From Eretmocerus hayati (Eukaryota; Arthropoda; Insecta; Hymenoptera; Aphelinidae): 64,000 nt of DNA. This document shows positions 46,264 through 58,758 of this stretch, piece after piece; within the stretch, counting starts at the first letter, position 1; each line of letters opens with the position of its first letter. The notes under the pieces are model-generated. The model worked only from the letters and a program-made list of their open reading frames with translations, ran no database searches and was not told the DNA's origin. The translations under genes and the position numbers were made by a program. Where the stretch lies: positions 89,626,501-89,690,500 of the forward strand of contig CM056743.1 in the NCBI GenBank assembly GCA_029851415.1, written 5' to 3'.

Positions 46264-47652
46264 AATGTTTCCTTTATCTCGCTTGAAAAAAGCTGCAGGG
46301 GTGAGGAGTGGGGGTACTCCCGCGGCAGCGTGGCGGGCCGACCAGAAACTGAGCCGCGCTCTTCAAATCCGAGCGCTCGGAATTTTTGACGATATCTCGG
46401 GTCCTACTGGACCGTTTTTGATCATTTTTTTTTTAATTTGGGGTAGCTTTCAGGAAAAAACACAATGGCGTATTAATTATAAGGGTTTGAACGGCCATTT
46501 TGGGTGTATAAGGGGTACCGTGAAAATAAGAGGTTTTGGTCCAATTTTTCCCGTGTATCAACTAATGTTTCTCACAGAAACATTCTGAATCTGTTGAACG
46601 TGGATAATCGATAAGGGAAAGCTCCTCGGAAAATTTGAAAATTGTGAAAACTTTTCCAAAAAAAAAAAAAAATTTTATTGGAGAGCGGATAATCACCAAA
46701 GAAATAAGCATAGGGAACACCATATCAGTTTTCATTCTGGAAATAATTTTTGTTAGATCGATCATACACAAAATGTGCAAGCCGATAGTACACGAGACGA
46801 CCTCCAAGGCTGATGAAATTTTGCCACAAAATCCAACTCGAAACATGCCTAATCGTCGCTTTGGACCGGTTAGGCCTATAGTAGACCCCCAGCTAGTTCA
46901 ATTACCAGATCCTATTCCAGGTTTCGACAATTGGGATTTCCCGGAGCGTAATCTTCGCGACATCAATACGCGGGAGGCTGTGGGCTTTTTCATTCCAACA
47001 TCTAATGCTAACACGCAATGAAAAGTATATGCTATGGACTTTGATTTTTCATTACAAAATTTCTGTTCTTCTTCATCACAGCTCATCATAGTGTGGTACG
47101 AATAAAAATCTCTCTTGGAAGAATTGGCATCTTATGAATTGTTGTGGTGAAACTTGGAAATATTTCCCGAATTCCGGATTTTCCAGAATGAAAACTCATA
47201 TGGTGTTCCCTCTGCTTATTTTTTTGGTGATTATGCGCTTTTCAAAAGAATTTTTTTTTTCGGAAAAGTTTTCACAATTTTCAAATTTTCCGAGGAGCTT
47301 TCCCTTATCGATTATCCACGTTCAACAGATTCAGGATGTTTCTGTGAGAAACATTAGTTGATACACGGGAAAAATTGGACCAAAACCTCTTATTTTCACG
47401 GTACCTCTTATACACCCAAAATGGCCGTTCAAATCCTTATAATTAATCCGCCATTGTGTTTATCTGAAAGCTCCCCCAAATTAATAAAAAATGAACAAAA
47501 ACGGTCCAGTAGGACCCGAGATATCGTCAAAAATTCCGAGCGCTCGGATTTGAAGAGCGCGGCTCAGTTTCTGGTCGGCCCGCCACGCTGCCACGGGAGT
47601 ACCCCCACTCCTCACCCCTGCAGCTTTTTTCAAGCGAAATAAAGGAAACATT
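46264..47652. mobile_element. Foldback element with coding-like core, TAAC target duplication
   Basis: The ends are AATGTTTCCTTTA and its complement. The arms, about 470 bp each (46264-46741 and 47184-47652), have few differences. TAAC flanks both sides (46260-46263 and 47652-47655, sharing one palindrome base) and would be a 4-bp duplication. The unique 440-bp core is not repeated elsewhere in the window and holds an exon-like reading frame with a poly-A signal. Confidence 0.8.
46756..47021 (+). CDS. Exon-like open frame in foldback core (C-terminal exon?)
   Basis: The core is open in one frame for about 88 codons from a possible acceptor (TTTTTGTTAG at 46746-46755) to a TGA at 47019-47021. 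The product is Pro/Arg/Asn-rich and protein-like: NMPNRRFGPVRPIVDPQLVQ, then PDPIPGFDNWDFPERNLRDI, ending SNANTQ. AATAAA follows at about 47100. The upstream part of the 128-codon frame lies in the foldback arm and is probably not coding. I do not recognise the family. It may be the last exon of a captured gene or of the element's own protein. Confidence 0.4.
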
Positions 47653-47655
47653 AAC

Positions 47656-48555
47656 TTTCACCTGCTGGGACAAGGATGCAAGTCAAGGTATGTGAACCAA
47701 ACATTCTGTATATGAAACTTTGAACATTTTTCTACCATTTCCCGCAAATTTCGGCCCTTAATATTCAATTGTTTATAAAATATCGATTTTTAAAAAAAAA
47801 TCGGTATCTCCGGTCCAAAAGGTCGTGATGTTTTTTTTTTAATTTAGAGCAGAATTAGTACTACAACGTCCAAAAACGAATTTTTCCATATATCCATTAC
47901 TCGCGGAATTGTGTGTAAAATAAAATCGGCAATTTCCGATTTTTATAAACAATTGGCTCCAGAGACGATTTTTTGTAACAAAGTGACCGGTTTTATGATC
48001 GCATCTTATAGTTGAGGGTTCCAGGAAGCTCTCTGATTTTTTGCGACAACTTTAGTGCACGTGGAAAATTTTTACGGCTATTGCAAAAAACAACAATTTG
48101 GGATAAACAATTACAATAGCGTCAATGTTTATTGACGGATCGCTCTGACTTTTTTTTTACATTTAGTACTCTATGAGGGCTACATTTTCCAGCAAGTACA
48201 CATCGATCCATTAGCTTCCCTCAAAATGAAAAATGAAGGAAATTTTTGGCATTTTCCAGCTTTGTTGCTAATTATCTCGAGTTACGGAAAGAATTTTACT
48301 ATGGTTTTTTTTTAAATTTAGAGAATTTCATCGCCTACAACATAGTACCATGAAAAATGATCCAAATATTATAACGGCTCCCCGGGATGCGAAATAACGC
48401 AAAAAAGTACAAAATTTCGCACTATTTTGTTGTTGTAATTTCTTGCGCACCCCTGGGGTTGTTCCATTTTATGGGGGGGGGGGGGTGTTCTATAGGGTCT
48501 CCCGCATCGAAAAAAAAATAGAACCGTCCTTTGGCACTCATGTCGAAAACTCACG
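47656..48555. other. Intergenic, no gene seen
   Basis: Many short homopolymer runs. CAATTGTTTATAAAATATCGATTTTT near 47767 is partly complementary to AATTTCCGATTTTTATAAACAATTG near 47930, so a small decayed inverted repeat is possible. A 12-G run lies near 48474. Confidence 0.4.
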
Positions 48556-50023
48556 AATTCAGAGCTAGAATTACTGGCCTATTCATAAACTTATTAGTCC
48601 TCATCAACACGGATTTATGCCCAAACGCTCTACAACTACTAATCTAGCATGCCTGACTGAGTATATTTTCGATGCGTTTGAGGATGGATCCCAAGTTGAT
48701 GCTATTTACACGGATATTTCCAAAGCTTTCGATTCCGTTTGTCATGAAATTCTGATAAGGAAACTGTCCAACATGGGCATCACTGGATCGCTCCTCAATT
48801 GGACAGAATCATACCTATCTGAACGGGTACAAGCAGTGAGGGTTAATGGAGTGACATCAAACTCATTTGCAGTTTTTTCAGGTATTCCCCAAGGTTCACA
48901 CTTGGGAACTCTTCTTTTCAACATATATATTAATGATGCACTAAGATGTATTAAGCACTCCAAAGCCTTATTATTTGCTGATGATTTGAAGTTGTTTCGA
49001 AAAGTAAAAAGTCCAGATGATGCGAAATTATTACAACTTGACTTAGAAGCACTGCAGGCATGGATGGATGACAATATTTTGAACTTTAATGTTAGAAAGT
49101 GTAATTGCATCTCTTTTCACAAAAATCTAGAGACCCCTATAGTGTTTGATTATTCTTTATGTGGATTAGCACTCAAAAGAGTTAATGAGATCAAGGATTT
49201 AGGAGTTACCCTTGATTCTAGACTCAAATTTGATGCTCATGTTGGTATTATCACAAATAAAGCAATCAGAATGATTGCAACGATAAAGAGGAAATCTACT
49301 GCGTTTCGGAAATCTGAAACTCTGTGTACATTGTACTTAACTTTGGTGAGATCAATTTTAACTTATGCCTCATCAGTTTGGCTCCCACATACGGACAAAA
49401 TGATGAGACAAATTGAAATTATCCAACATAAATTCCTTCGATTTTTAACGTACTTTGATGGCTCTCCTATGGATTGGCGATCTCATGATTACACAAAAGT
49501 TGCTGTTCAATATTCAATTTGTTCTATTGAGTCATTTTGCAGGTATCAAGATTCTCTCTTTCTTTTCAAATTAATGTCTAATTATGTTGATTCTTCAGAG
49601 CTGTTAGAGAGAATTGAAATAAGGATCCCCGGTAAGATACTAAGGCGGAATGAGATCTTATTAAAGACATCTTCCCAATCATCAAGATCTCCCTTGAATA
49701 GAATGTGTGGAATAGCGAATGAGAACTATACATGGTTTGAATACTGTGGCATCCCAATTTCCAAATTTAAGCAACAAGCCAGAGAAAAACTTTTCATATA
49801 TGAGTGAGCAATTTCTTTTTCTTTATCGATAGTTGATAAATTTGGAATCAATCCATAGTTGTCGGTTCCTTCTCTACTGAATAATTTTACCTTCTTATGA
49901 GATAGGTGTTGATTAAATGAATATGTCAATATACTATCTATATCATTATTTACTATTGTATATGATTGATTACTAAAGGTCCGAGTGACCGTTGATACAA
50001 ATAAAATAAAAAAAATAAAAATA
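48556..50023 (+). mobile_element. 5'-truncated LINE with intact RT frame and AAAT-rich tail
   Basis: The element starts within RT (homology begins around 48560), has an uninterrupted frame to 49807, a 200-bp 3' UTR and a tail of AAATAAAATAAAAAAAATAAAA type (about 49998-50023). It is different in sequence from copies A and B. The 5' truncation is the normal outcome of incomplete reverse transcription. Confidence 0.85.
48570..49807 (+). CDS. LINE reverse transcriptase (CR1/Jockey group), partial but open
   Basis: The frame is open for more than 400 codons. Blocks: HQHGFMPKRSTTTNLACLTE, IYTDISKAFDSVCHEIL, a FSGIPQGSHLGTLLFNIYIN block and the catalytic FADD at 48974-48985 (LFADDLKLF). The thumb region follows (NEIKDLGVTLDSRLKF), then a C-terminal domain (TYASSVWLPHTDKMMRQIE) to the stop at 49805-49807. 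RT palm residues are intact, but the N-terminal part of RT and the endonuclease are missing, so it cannot move by itself. The absence of stops suggests a recent insertion. The ATG at 48617 is internal to the original ORF2. Confidence 0.88.
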
Positions 50024-51068
50024 AAATTTAGAGAGTTGAAATTTTGTAAGACACTGTAGATCCTCATAAAAGATGATTCAGTATGATTAGTTTTGATCTA
50101 ACACTGATTTTTTCAGAAAATTGTCGTTTTCATTTATTCTCACTTCTCTCTGGGAGTGAGGAAAAATGCTAGACTGCCTAGCTCCTTGAAAATTGATCCA
50201 ATCATCCTCAACCTTTGTAATATGATAGAGTATATTTTAAGGCAATTCATTATGTACAGATAAGAATCTCATCTTTTCTGAAAGGAATTCTGTCTCCCAA
50301 GAGCTAAATTGCACTTTACAAAGATATCGGTGCTAACGGTAATGCTATATATTGATGTCCTGGCCCCACTGTTCAACTTGGAGAGCTGAAATTTTGTATG
50401 ACAGTGTAGATTCTCATAAGAGATGATGTAGTACGGTAAGTCTTGAGCTAACGCTGATTTTTCCAAAAAGTTGTCGTAAACACCCATTCTCACTTCCCTC
50501 TGGGAACAATAATGGAAAAATGCTAGACTGCCCAGCTCCTTGGAAATTGATTCAATCATCTTCAAATTTTGTAATTTGATAGAGTATGTTCCAAGGCAAC
50601 TCATTTTTTACAGACAAGTATCTGATTAGTTCTGGAAGGAATTCTAAGATCTAAGTTGCATTTTACGAGGATATCGGTGGTACTTGGAATGCCAAATCTG
50701 GTTGTCCTGGCTTCAGTTCTTGACTTAGAGAGTTGAAATTTTGTATGGTAGTATAGATTCCCATAGAGAAAAATGTATACTGATCAGTTCTGGGCTATTA
50801 CCGATTTTCCCAAAAAATTGTCCTACAGATTTACTCTCACTTACCCCTGGGAACGAGTAAGGAAAAATGCTAGACTGCCTAGTTCCTTGAAAATTGATTA
50901 AATCATCCTCAACTTTTGTAATCTGAGAGAGTATGTTCCAGAGCAATTCATTATGTGCAGACAAGTATCTAATTACTTCTGAAAGAAATTCTGTCTCCCT
51001 AATACTAACCTGAACTTTTTGAAGAGATCGGTGCTAAATGCAATGCTATATATTGATGTTCTGGCTGC
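50024..51068 (+). repeat. Three tandem units of about 350 bp
   Basis: Each unit begins near AGAGAGTTGAAATTTTGTA (about 50029, 50379 and 50727) and contains AAAAATGCTAGACTGCC and AATTGATYNAATCATC blocks at the same offsets. They are clearly homologous, with about 80-85 percent identity by eye. No coding potential is consistent between them. Confidence 0.8.
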
Positions 51069-52819
51069 ACATTCATGTACAGATTCATGTACAGTAGCAA
51101 CTAGTATGTTTGCAGAAGTGAATGTACTTTATTCGCTCCGAGATTCAGCGGAGCGCCACGTAGTGGCTGACTTTGGAAGTACAACTGGCGTACTGCTAGG
51201 GTGACGCCATGCTGCGCCATGCCAATGACATTATTGAGCGTGCACAGCGAGGCACAGCATAGGCGCAGACGGGGTTTTCGTGAATTCAGGAGAAAACCGT
51301 AGCTTGAACCTGCTAACAGTAAGCGACAAAGTTGTTGGAAATTTAATTACGAAGATTTTGAGCTGTTGTGGATATCAATCAGAGCAATATTGAAAGATTC
51401 ACGGAGCTCGAAAGAATGGATGCGAGCCCGCGGCTTGAGTGGTGGCTGCGATGCCTATGCTAAAAGCACGCCAAATCTCGAAATCGCCCCAACTAGCTCA
51501 AATTTGCTCGGATTCAGGCTCACGACCACTCAAACTCTTCGTTTTTACAAGTTCTACAACTTTCTCGCTTATTGTTGCCACATTTGAGCGATGGTTTTCG
51601 AGTTTGACCCTTACGAAGATTCGCCGTCTGCTGCACAGTACGCCAGTTGTAGTGAATGCGGTGGCCACGGGTCGCGCACAATCACCTGTTTTGAATTTCA
51701 AAAGCGCGCGTCTCGGAGCCAATATCAAAAGTGAAAACTATATGAACAAAGCTCTCGGGTGACTGCTTTTGGAGAAATCATTGTCAGAATTAAAGTCTCA
51801 ACAAGGGAATTATTTATTTAGTATATCTATTCCCAAAATTCCCTGAGCATTAGCCTCCTCAGAAGAACTGCATACCTCCTACCAAAAGCCCAATTTTACT
51901 ACGCTCAATAGATCTGAAATGATTGATATAGAGTTTTCTAGAATTTTCGCTTCCTCCTATATCATCCGTGTATTACGCACACAATTTCACAAAAGCCCAG
52001 CGAGCGAGCGCGATCGCCCGTCCGTGTGTCGTTCTTCTATACATTTTGTTAGACCAGTTTTGCGCCTCCCATGCTTTAACATGTAACTTACACCATTTCA
52101 CAAAATCCCAAAACGGTTGAGCGCTTTCGCTTGTCCTTGTGATCATTGTTAGAGCCGAGATGGCAGTGGTGTCCCTAGACTTTGGGAAATTTTCCATGCA
52201 TAGGGAATAATTTTTATACCACTTATTCAGTCTTTAAACGGACTTCGTTCATAACTTTGACGTAATTTTATTCTCCAACTTCCCTCCAAAAGTTGTTGTT
52301 TTTCAATTTTGACTATGATTATCGTGTTATTTCTATTGAAACGCTCGCTTTATTCATGTGATTTAGGCTTATATTTGTAATATCTCGATGTTGATTGCTC
52401 AAATTCGCTCAGGGAAACTCTGGCCGTAAGTTTCAATCGTAAGTCTCCCAGTTTCTACGCCGACTCATTTCATTTCAGTCATGTTAATTCATTTATTACG
52501 AAATAAAGCCAACTTATGCGAAGGATAATTCAAAAGCTCGCCTTGTTACTTCAACTCCAACGCCATTCATGGTCATGCGCAAAGACTATGGCTGGGTGAC
52601 GCCTATGCAGCTGCCCCGGCGCGCATTTGTGGTTTGCAGCGTGCTACTTGTTGCTTATAGCTGCCTTGATTGGGTGACATGACTATCTATCGTGTATATG
52701 AGTGCTTGGAATTTTGGAAATATTCTGAAATCGGGTTCTTCACTCAACGTGACTTTTTATGATTTGTTGGAGAATGCGATTTGAGAGAGACGTGAACCAA
52801 CAAACTATTACACGGGACC
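51069..52819. other. Intergenic, no gene seen
   Basis: Frames reach 107 codons (51439-51762 on +) without recognisable domains. GGGTGACGCC followed by ATGC recurs at 51198 and 52595. Two related stretches beginning ATTTCACAAAA (about 51985 and 52095) suggest a decayed duplication. Confidence 0.4.
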
Positions 52820-53275
52820 ATGCTCTTTGAGGAGGTTATGTTCCTTCTCATGATACCGTCTCGCGAAAGGGAGAGAGATAGTAGAGAGTTGCGTCGTGAG
52901 CTAGTGCCTCTGGATGGGGGAAGTCAGAATTGTGCGGTGATTCTCAGTTTCATCGAGTGTTGCGCGCGCATCGCCAAGCAATCGCCTGAGGATGTGTCGC
53001 GTTCGCGAAGGCAGCAGAAACGGGTCGCCGCGCGGTCTAGTGCCACTAGGTGGGGGAAGTCAGAATTGTGCAGTGATTGTCAGTTTGATAAAGTGTTGCG
53101 CGCGCATCGTCGAGCGATGAGGCTCGTCGCGTTGTACGAGGGCAGCAGAAACGGATCGCCGCGCGGTTTCTGTGCTGAGTGTTATGGATGTTTAAATCCA
53201 ACCCGTATTTGTAATTCAGTGATTGGTGGATCGCATGTTTTAATAATACAATGGACTAACTCCAGTAATACGTGA
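52820..53275 (+). other. 151-codon open frame over a tandem duplication
   Basis: The frame covers two direct copies of a GC-rich block of about 131-136 bp (52904-53039 and 53040-53172), both with GGGGGAAGTCAGAATTGTGC and GGCAGCAGAAACGGRTCGCC. The composition is unlike the AT-rich surroundings. The product is Arg/Ser/Cys-rich with no known domain, so openness may be incidental. Confidence 0.3.
52904..53172 (+). repeat. Two-copy GC-rich tandem duplication, about 133 bp
   Basis: Long identical segments recur at 52904 and 53040 and again at 53011 and 53142. The middle parts diverge by indels. Confidence 0.75.
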
Positions 53276-54985
53276 TCGATGGAAAGATGATGGTTATCTT
53301 CTACGCAAAATACGATTTTTCAGCGAATATTTTGTGCAAGAGGAGCAATCTCAAACGTACCATCATGTTTTTCTTGGCAATTCAAATATTGTGAATTATA
53401 TGTCATCCACTGTTCCTCTTGATGAGTGAGATGCAGTGACAGATCGTGCAATAAACTCCTCATTTGCTTGATTAACCTCCTTTTTGGAATTATTCTTCAG
53501 CCTTCGGCCTCCAGCCCTTCTCGCGTTACGAAAAGTTGAATTACTGCTAATGCCTACACTGTCATAGAGCTTTTCATCCGATAATTTTCCCTCATTTATG
53601 ATGAAACTTTCTAAGTATATTTTTGATGCCACGATCCTGAGTTTAGATTGAAGCATATGACTCTTGCTTCTGCTCCACCCATTCTTATTATACGAGATTC
53701 AGAATTTGTAGAGTGTCTGTTGGGTTAATTCGCATCTCATAAGAGCGACCATTCATTGCTTCGTAAATATATGGAGGACACCTAGACTTTTCTCGTAGAT
53801 CATCATATCCGCAGCCATTTTGACAAGCAAACTTCAAACTGAGTTCTCTGTTTCATTCAATTTACATCGTTGGAAATAATTACGAATGTATTTGTACGTT
53901 AAATTCATCCCAAAAGGGCTCAATATTTTGATTTTTTTTCGAACCAAAGATCAATCAAGGCGAGTCAAACCATATGAAATAATATTTATTTCCTCCTCCG
54001 TTGGTTCTGAAATGAAATTTGGAATGATCCATTACTTGTTCCAAACATGATTAGTATAAGCGCGAGGAGCCATCTATAATATTCAATCCTCGTAGGATCT
54101 GTGATTTTGTAATGTATATGTAGATCACCGACAACTGGGAGGATCGATTGAGATAGATGCGGCGTCCGTTCGTCGCATTTGAAAAAAATTTGAGTTTAAA
54201 TCCCCAGTAGATGCTCATGAACGGAGGACATTTGCGTATGTTGCCCTCGAATGTAAGCTTCATGATCCCTCAACAAAATTTGCTCACTCACTTCCAGCGT
54301 GTTTTCCCGTGAAAATAATATTGATCCCCATTCGTCAGGATCATGACGGAAAAATTACGAGATATTTTTTTTTTTGAATTTCAAAATTATAGGTCAATAT
54401 TATCGCACTCATTAACTTGATTAGAATGGACGAGAAGGAATCCTGAAATCTAGTTTCCGAAGATTTCTGGAAGAATCGAACAATCTCTCTGATTCAAACT
54501 TCCTTGGATCGGTAAGTTATAGTATCGTTCACCAGATCAATGGAGGTGAGATTATCAGTTTGCCTATTCAGTATTGTTTGTAGCAAAAATAACCCGGATC
54601 ATCCCACGGGCGCTGAAACAAACTTGGCTAGTGATGGAAGGTCAATCGAAATTTGTCTGCAACATCGAGCTAGCTTTTTCAGCTGCTTTGCGAAGCAGTA
54701 ACATCAAAGCTTCATACTCTATCAATAACATATCATGTTGATATGAATCTCGGTATTTTACTCCACGCAGCAATCAAGAAAATAGAGAGTGGAAGTAATC
54801 AGTTTCTCTTTAAGGTTGAGTTATTTGGAATTTTTTGGAGTCAGATTATTTTATTGTTAGTTCTGTTTTACTGTCGATTTATCCCATCTTCAGCAGCTCG
54901 ATTTTCCGCAATCACCTTTTAGGTCCGCGGTGAAATCACCTGGCGTTTCTGATTTTCAATGTGGTGAGTCTCAGGACCGAGTCAT
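53276..54985. other. Intergenic, no gene seen
   Basis: AT-rich, with frames under 90 codons and no recognisable element. Confidence 0.4.
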
Positions 54986-55240
54986 ATCGAGAAGCACTGG
55001 TTTGGGTTTCGTAAGCGAGACGATTCACCCCAGCAGATACTCCAGTCACACTCTTTTATGAGCACTGTTTTGGCCATCACCTGCACTAGTATATCCACGC
55101 TATATAGCATTCTATCGAGAAACACCGGTTTAATTATCGTAAGCGAGATGATTCGCCCCAGCAGATACTCCAGTCACACTCTTTTATGAGTACTGTTTTG
55201 GCCATCACCTGCACTCATATATCCACGCTGTATAGCGTTC
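54986..55240 (+). repeat. 128-bp tandem duplication
   Basis: Units start at 54986 and 55114. They share ATCGAGAARCACYGGTTT and CCCCAGCAGATACTCCAGTC, and differ at about ten positions. No gene content is seen. Confidence 0.85.
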
Positions 55241-56227
55241 TGTGTATCCTAAAGATACAGCGACTGACTCAAGTCACCACTTTTGAGTTCAACTCGATAC
55301 CTCAAGCATCTCAGTGAGCTGACTCATTGACGACTTACAGAGCTGGGGAAATCGTCAGTGAAGCAGATTTTCTAGACTGTTAGAACCTAAGGAACTTGTG
55401 AGAGGGACATGGAACATCCACCGACATATTTTTTGCTGCTCTATTGTATCATTCTGTTTGTATGAAATTTTCCCGCAACTTTGACGTAACTAATGCGTCC
55501 AAATTATCATTGGTTCTCACAAAAACCAGGTGAGCTTGCTTCCCACTTCATTATTGACGAGTGAGGTAATCGATCGTTTGAATCCCATATCCATTTTTCC
55601 TTCGGTGAATTTACATATGAGTCAATCTTACTCGACAAGATTTAATATGATCATGTTAGGCGCAATTTATGAGGAGATCAATGAATTCCCTTTCGTCCGA
55701 ATGAGTGTTTGTTAGAAGAAGTTTTACATTCTATTTATCACAGAAATGAATCAAATCGCAATGAAGAGATGAATTGAATCCTACAAGGAACTGTACACGC
55801 ATGAATATTGACTTTGTCACCATAGATCTCGTTTTATTTGTCCCGACTAGTGGCTATGGCTACTGGATATTTTGAGAATTTATGAGTTCACGGGGGATAG
55901 CGTATTCCTATCCATCTTAGACATTGATTTCCATTAGGAGCTTTCGCAGTCACTAATTAACTCGAGATCTTACATTAATTATCAGCAATTAAATGATTCC
56001 ACGATGGATCATTCTGTCTGAGCCAAATGCGTTATCTCCAGGAAATACTTATAACATCCGCTGTCTATAATCTCAATAGATCTCTCACATTTCATTTGTT
56101 GGGTATATTTTCGACCACGTTTTTGATTTTATGAGCTCAGTTCTCGTTCATAACTCATGTGACAATTAATCTGCGCAAAACCTCAACAATATTGAAACTA
56201 ACGCCCGTTTACGTTATTTCCAAGTGT
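55241..56227. other. Intergenic, no gene seen
   Basis: AT-rich, with a longest frame of about 61 codons and no recognisable feature. Confidence 0.4.
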
Positions 56228-56231
56228 ATTT

Positions 56232-58754
56232 GAGTCATTCTTTTTAATATCGCCAGGTTTTGTGTCGGGGGGTCAGGGATTTTTCTGTAACTTTAGGTAC
56301 ATGTTGTATATGATGAGAGAAGATGGAAAGCACAGTTCTTAGGTCCCGAAAGTCATCCGCGCGAGTTTGGCGCCCTATTTTCGTTTTCAAAATTCGTGAA
56401 AAACTCGATTTTTCAACTTTTTGATTGATTTCTCACCAGTATGGAACCCAATAAAAAAATTATCCAAGACACATATTTCGACGTGAAATGAGCTGAATTT
56501 TACGAAAAAAATACTCACAGATCCGTCAAAGATGAACATAACCTCAAAAGAGTGTTTTTTTTTAGAAAAACCCAATTTTCAAGCCTTAGGCCCTATTTTA
56601 TCCCAAATTTGACATTTTCATCGGATTCCTCGTCAAATTTTACGTCGAAAACCGTCTTTCAAAAATTGGGCTGAGGATGGGTTTGGCCACCATAATAATA
56701 ACTTTAGTAGCAGAGCCGAGCGCTAAATTGTTCGTTTCGGGAGGGACACTTATTACACTGGACAACAAAATATTGGGTCAGAAGTAGCGCATTGATCAAA
56801 CAATGACTTTTTCGTGTATTTTTCGACGTAGAAACCGAATCCGAAACCAGTTTTGCACCTAGACATCAGGAATTTTTTTAAACCGCGAAATACTGAGCTT
56901 CTAAAAAACTGCATTTTTAGCGTTTTTTGATGATTTTGTAGATACATGATTTTGATGGTGCAACCTTGCAGCGGGCTTTGAGCGTACCCGGACTATGATT
57001 TCTCACGTATTTTGACCTGCTAAACACGATGAAAGTTGTTTTAGAGGGCTAGCATGCGTTCGAAACAAATGACAAGCTGATGTTTCGAGTTGCTATCAGG
57101 AGAGTTTGGACGATTTCGTGATAAATCTCAAAATGATCACGGAATTGATCAGAAACACCCTCTGCAATACCACGAGAGCGCATTCTTTTTCTATTTGCAC
57201 ACACACTAAGGGAATGATGTTTGCAGTCGCCTAAAAGTAGATTATTCGAATATACATGTATAATCCCGAAAAGAAACTTTTGATCTATTCCGAGATCTAT
57301 TCCTCGGGTAAGTTCAAGCCTCCTCGTATTGGATCAATGCTCGAGTTTTTATACTTAGAAGCCACTCAAACTACTAGAACAATGTCATTTTGTTGCTAGG
57401 ATACGGTATCAGAAGTCCCGGAGACCTAAACTCGGTTCAGGTTACGTACGTTCCGTAACTTGACATACCATGAATATGTAATCAACCTAGTTGAATCGTT
57501 TTTCACCCTAAGCTAATGTGGGCGTTCCAATGATTTTATTCCGGAGGCGAGTGAATAAGAACATCCAGCGTCAGATGTGCCATCTTGGGCTGGTTGCAAA
57601 CGACTATCTATATGCACTCAGAAGTACATGACACCAGGGAACTGCAAATTTGACTCATTACGAGAAAGCTTGAGCTTTCCTCAGGAATTAGATCAAAAGT
57701 TTCTTTTCGGGATTATACATGTATATTCAACGAATCTACTTTTAGGCGATTGCAAACATCATTCCCTCAGTGTGCGTGCAAATAGAAAAAGGATGCGCTC
57801 TCGTGGTATTGCAGAGGGTGTTTCTGATCAATTCCGTGATCACTTTGAGATTTATCACGAAATTGTCCAAACTCTCCTGATAGCAACTCGAAACATCAGC
57901 TTGTCATTTGTTTCGAACGCATGCTAGCCCTCTAAAACAACTTTCATCGTGTTTAGCAGGTCAAAATACGTGAGAAATCATAGTCCGGGTACGCTCAAAG
58001 CCCGCTGCAAGGTTGCACCATCAAAATCATGTATCTACAAAATCATCAAGAAACGCTAAAAATGCAGTTTTTTAGAAGCTCAGTATTTCGCGGTTTAAAA
58101 AAATTCCTGATGTCTAGGTGCAAAACTGGTTTCGAATTCGGTTTCTACGTCGAAAAATACACGAAAAAGTCATTGTTTGATCGATGCGCTACTTCTGACC
58201 TAATATTTTGTTGTCCAGTGTAATAAGTGTCCCTCCCGAAACGAACAATTTAGCCCTATTTTTACGGTCCTGCTACTAAAGTTATTATTATGGTGGCCAA
58301 ACCCATCCTCAGCCCAATTTTTGGAAAACGGTTTTCGACGTAAAATTTGACGAGGAATCCGATGAAAGAGTCAAATTTGAGATAAAATAGGGCCTAAGGC
58401 TTGAAAATTGGGTTTTTCTGAAAAAAAAACCACTTTTTTGAGGTTATGTCCATCTTTGACGGATCTGAGAGTATTTTTTTTCGTGAAATTCAGCTCATTT
58501 CACGTCGAAATATGTGTCTTGGATGATTTTTTTATTGGGTTCCATACTGGCGAGAAATCAATCAAAAAGTTGAAAAATCGAATTTTTCACGAATTTTGAA
58601 AACGAAAATAGGGCGCCAAACTCGCGCGGATGACTTTCGGGACCTAAGAACTGTGCTTTCCATCTTCTTTCATCATATACAACATGTACCTAAAGTTACA
58701 GAAAAATCCCTGACCCCCCGACACAAAACCTGGCGATATTAAAAAGAATGACTC
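56232..58754. mobile_element. Large foldback, arms of about 1.08 kb, ATTT target duplication
   Basis: The ends are GAGTCATTCTTTTTAATATC and its complement. The left arm, about 56232-57310, pairs with the right arm, about 57668-58754, over almost the whole length, with small differences. A unique core of about 350 bp lies between. ATTT flanks both sides (56228-56231 and 58755-58758), a possible 4-bp duplication, though low-complexity. The frames seen in both arms (for example 56753-56947 and 58029-58223) are mirror copies of each other, not independent genes. No transposase is visible. Confidence 0.85.
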
Positions 58755-58758
58755 ATTT

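Noticed and set aside
46264..47652. Assembly artefact explaining all palindromes
   Set aside because: Several insertions have target duplications and restore host frames when removed, and arms show real differences. It cannot be excluded for the perfect palindrome at 28500-28964 without reads.
56753..58599. Pairs of similar 62-64 codon frames (MYLQNHQ and MGFS starts)
   Set aside because: They are mirror images in the two arms of the 56.2-58.8 kb foldback, not independent genes.
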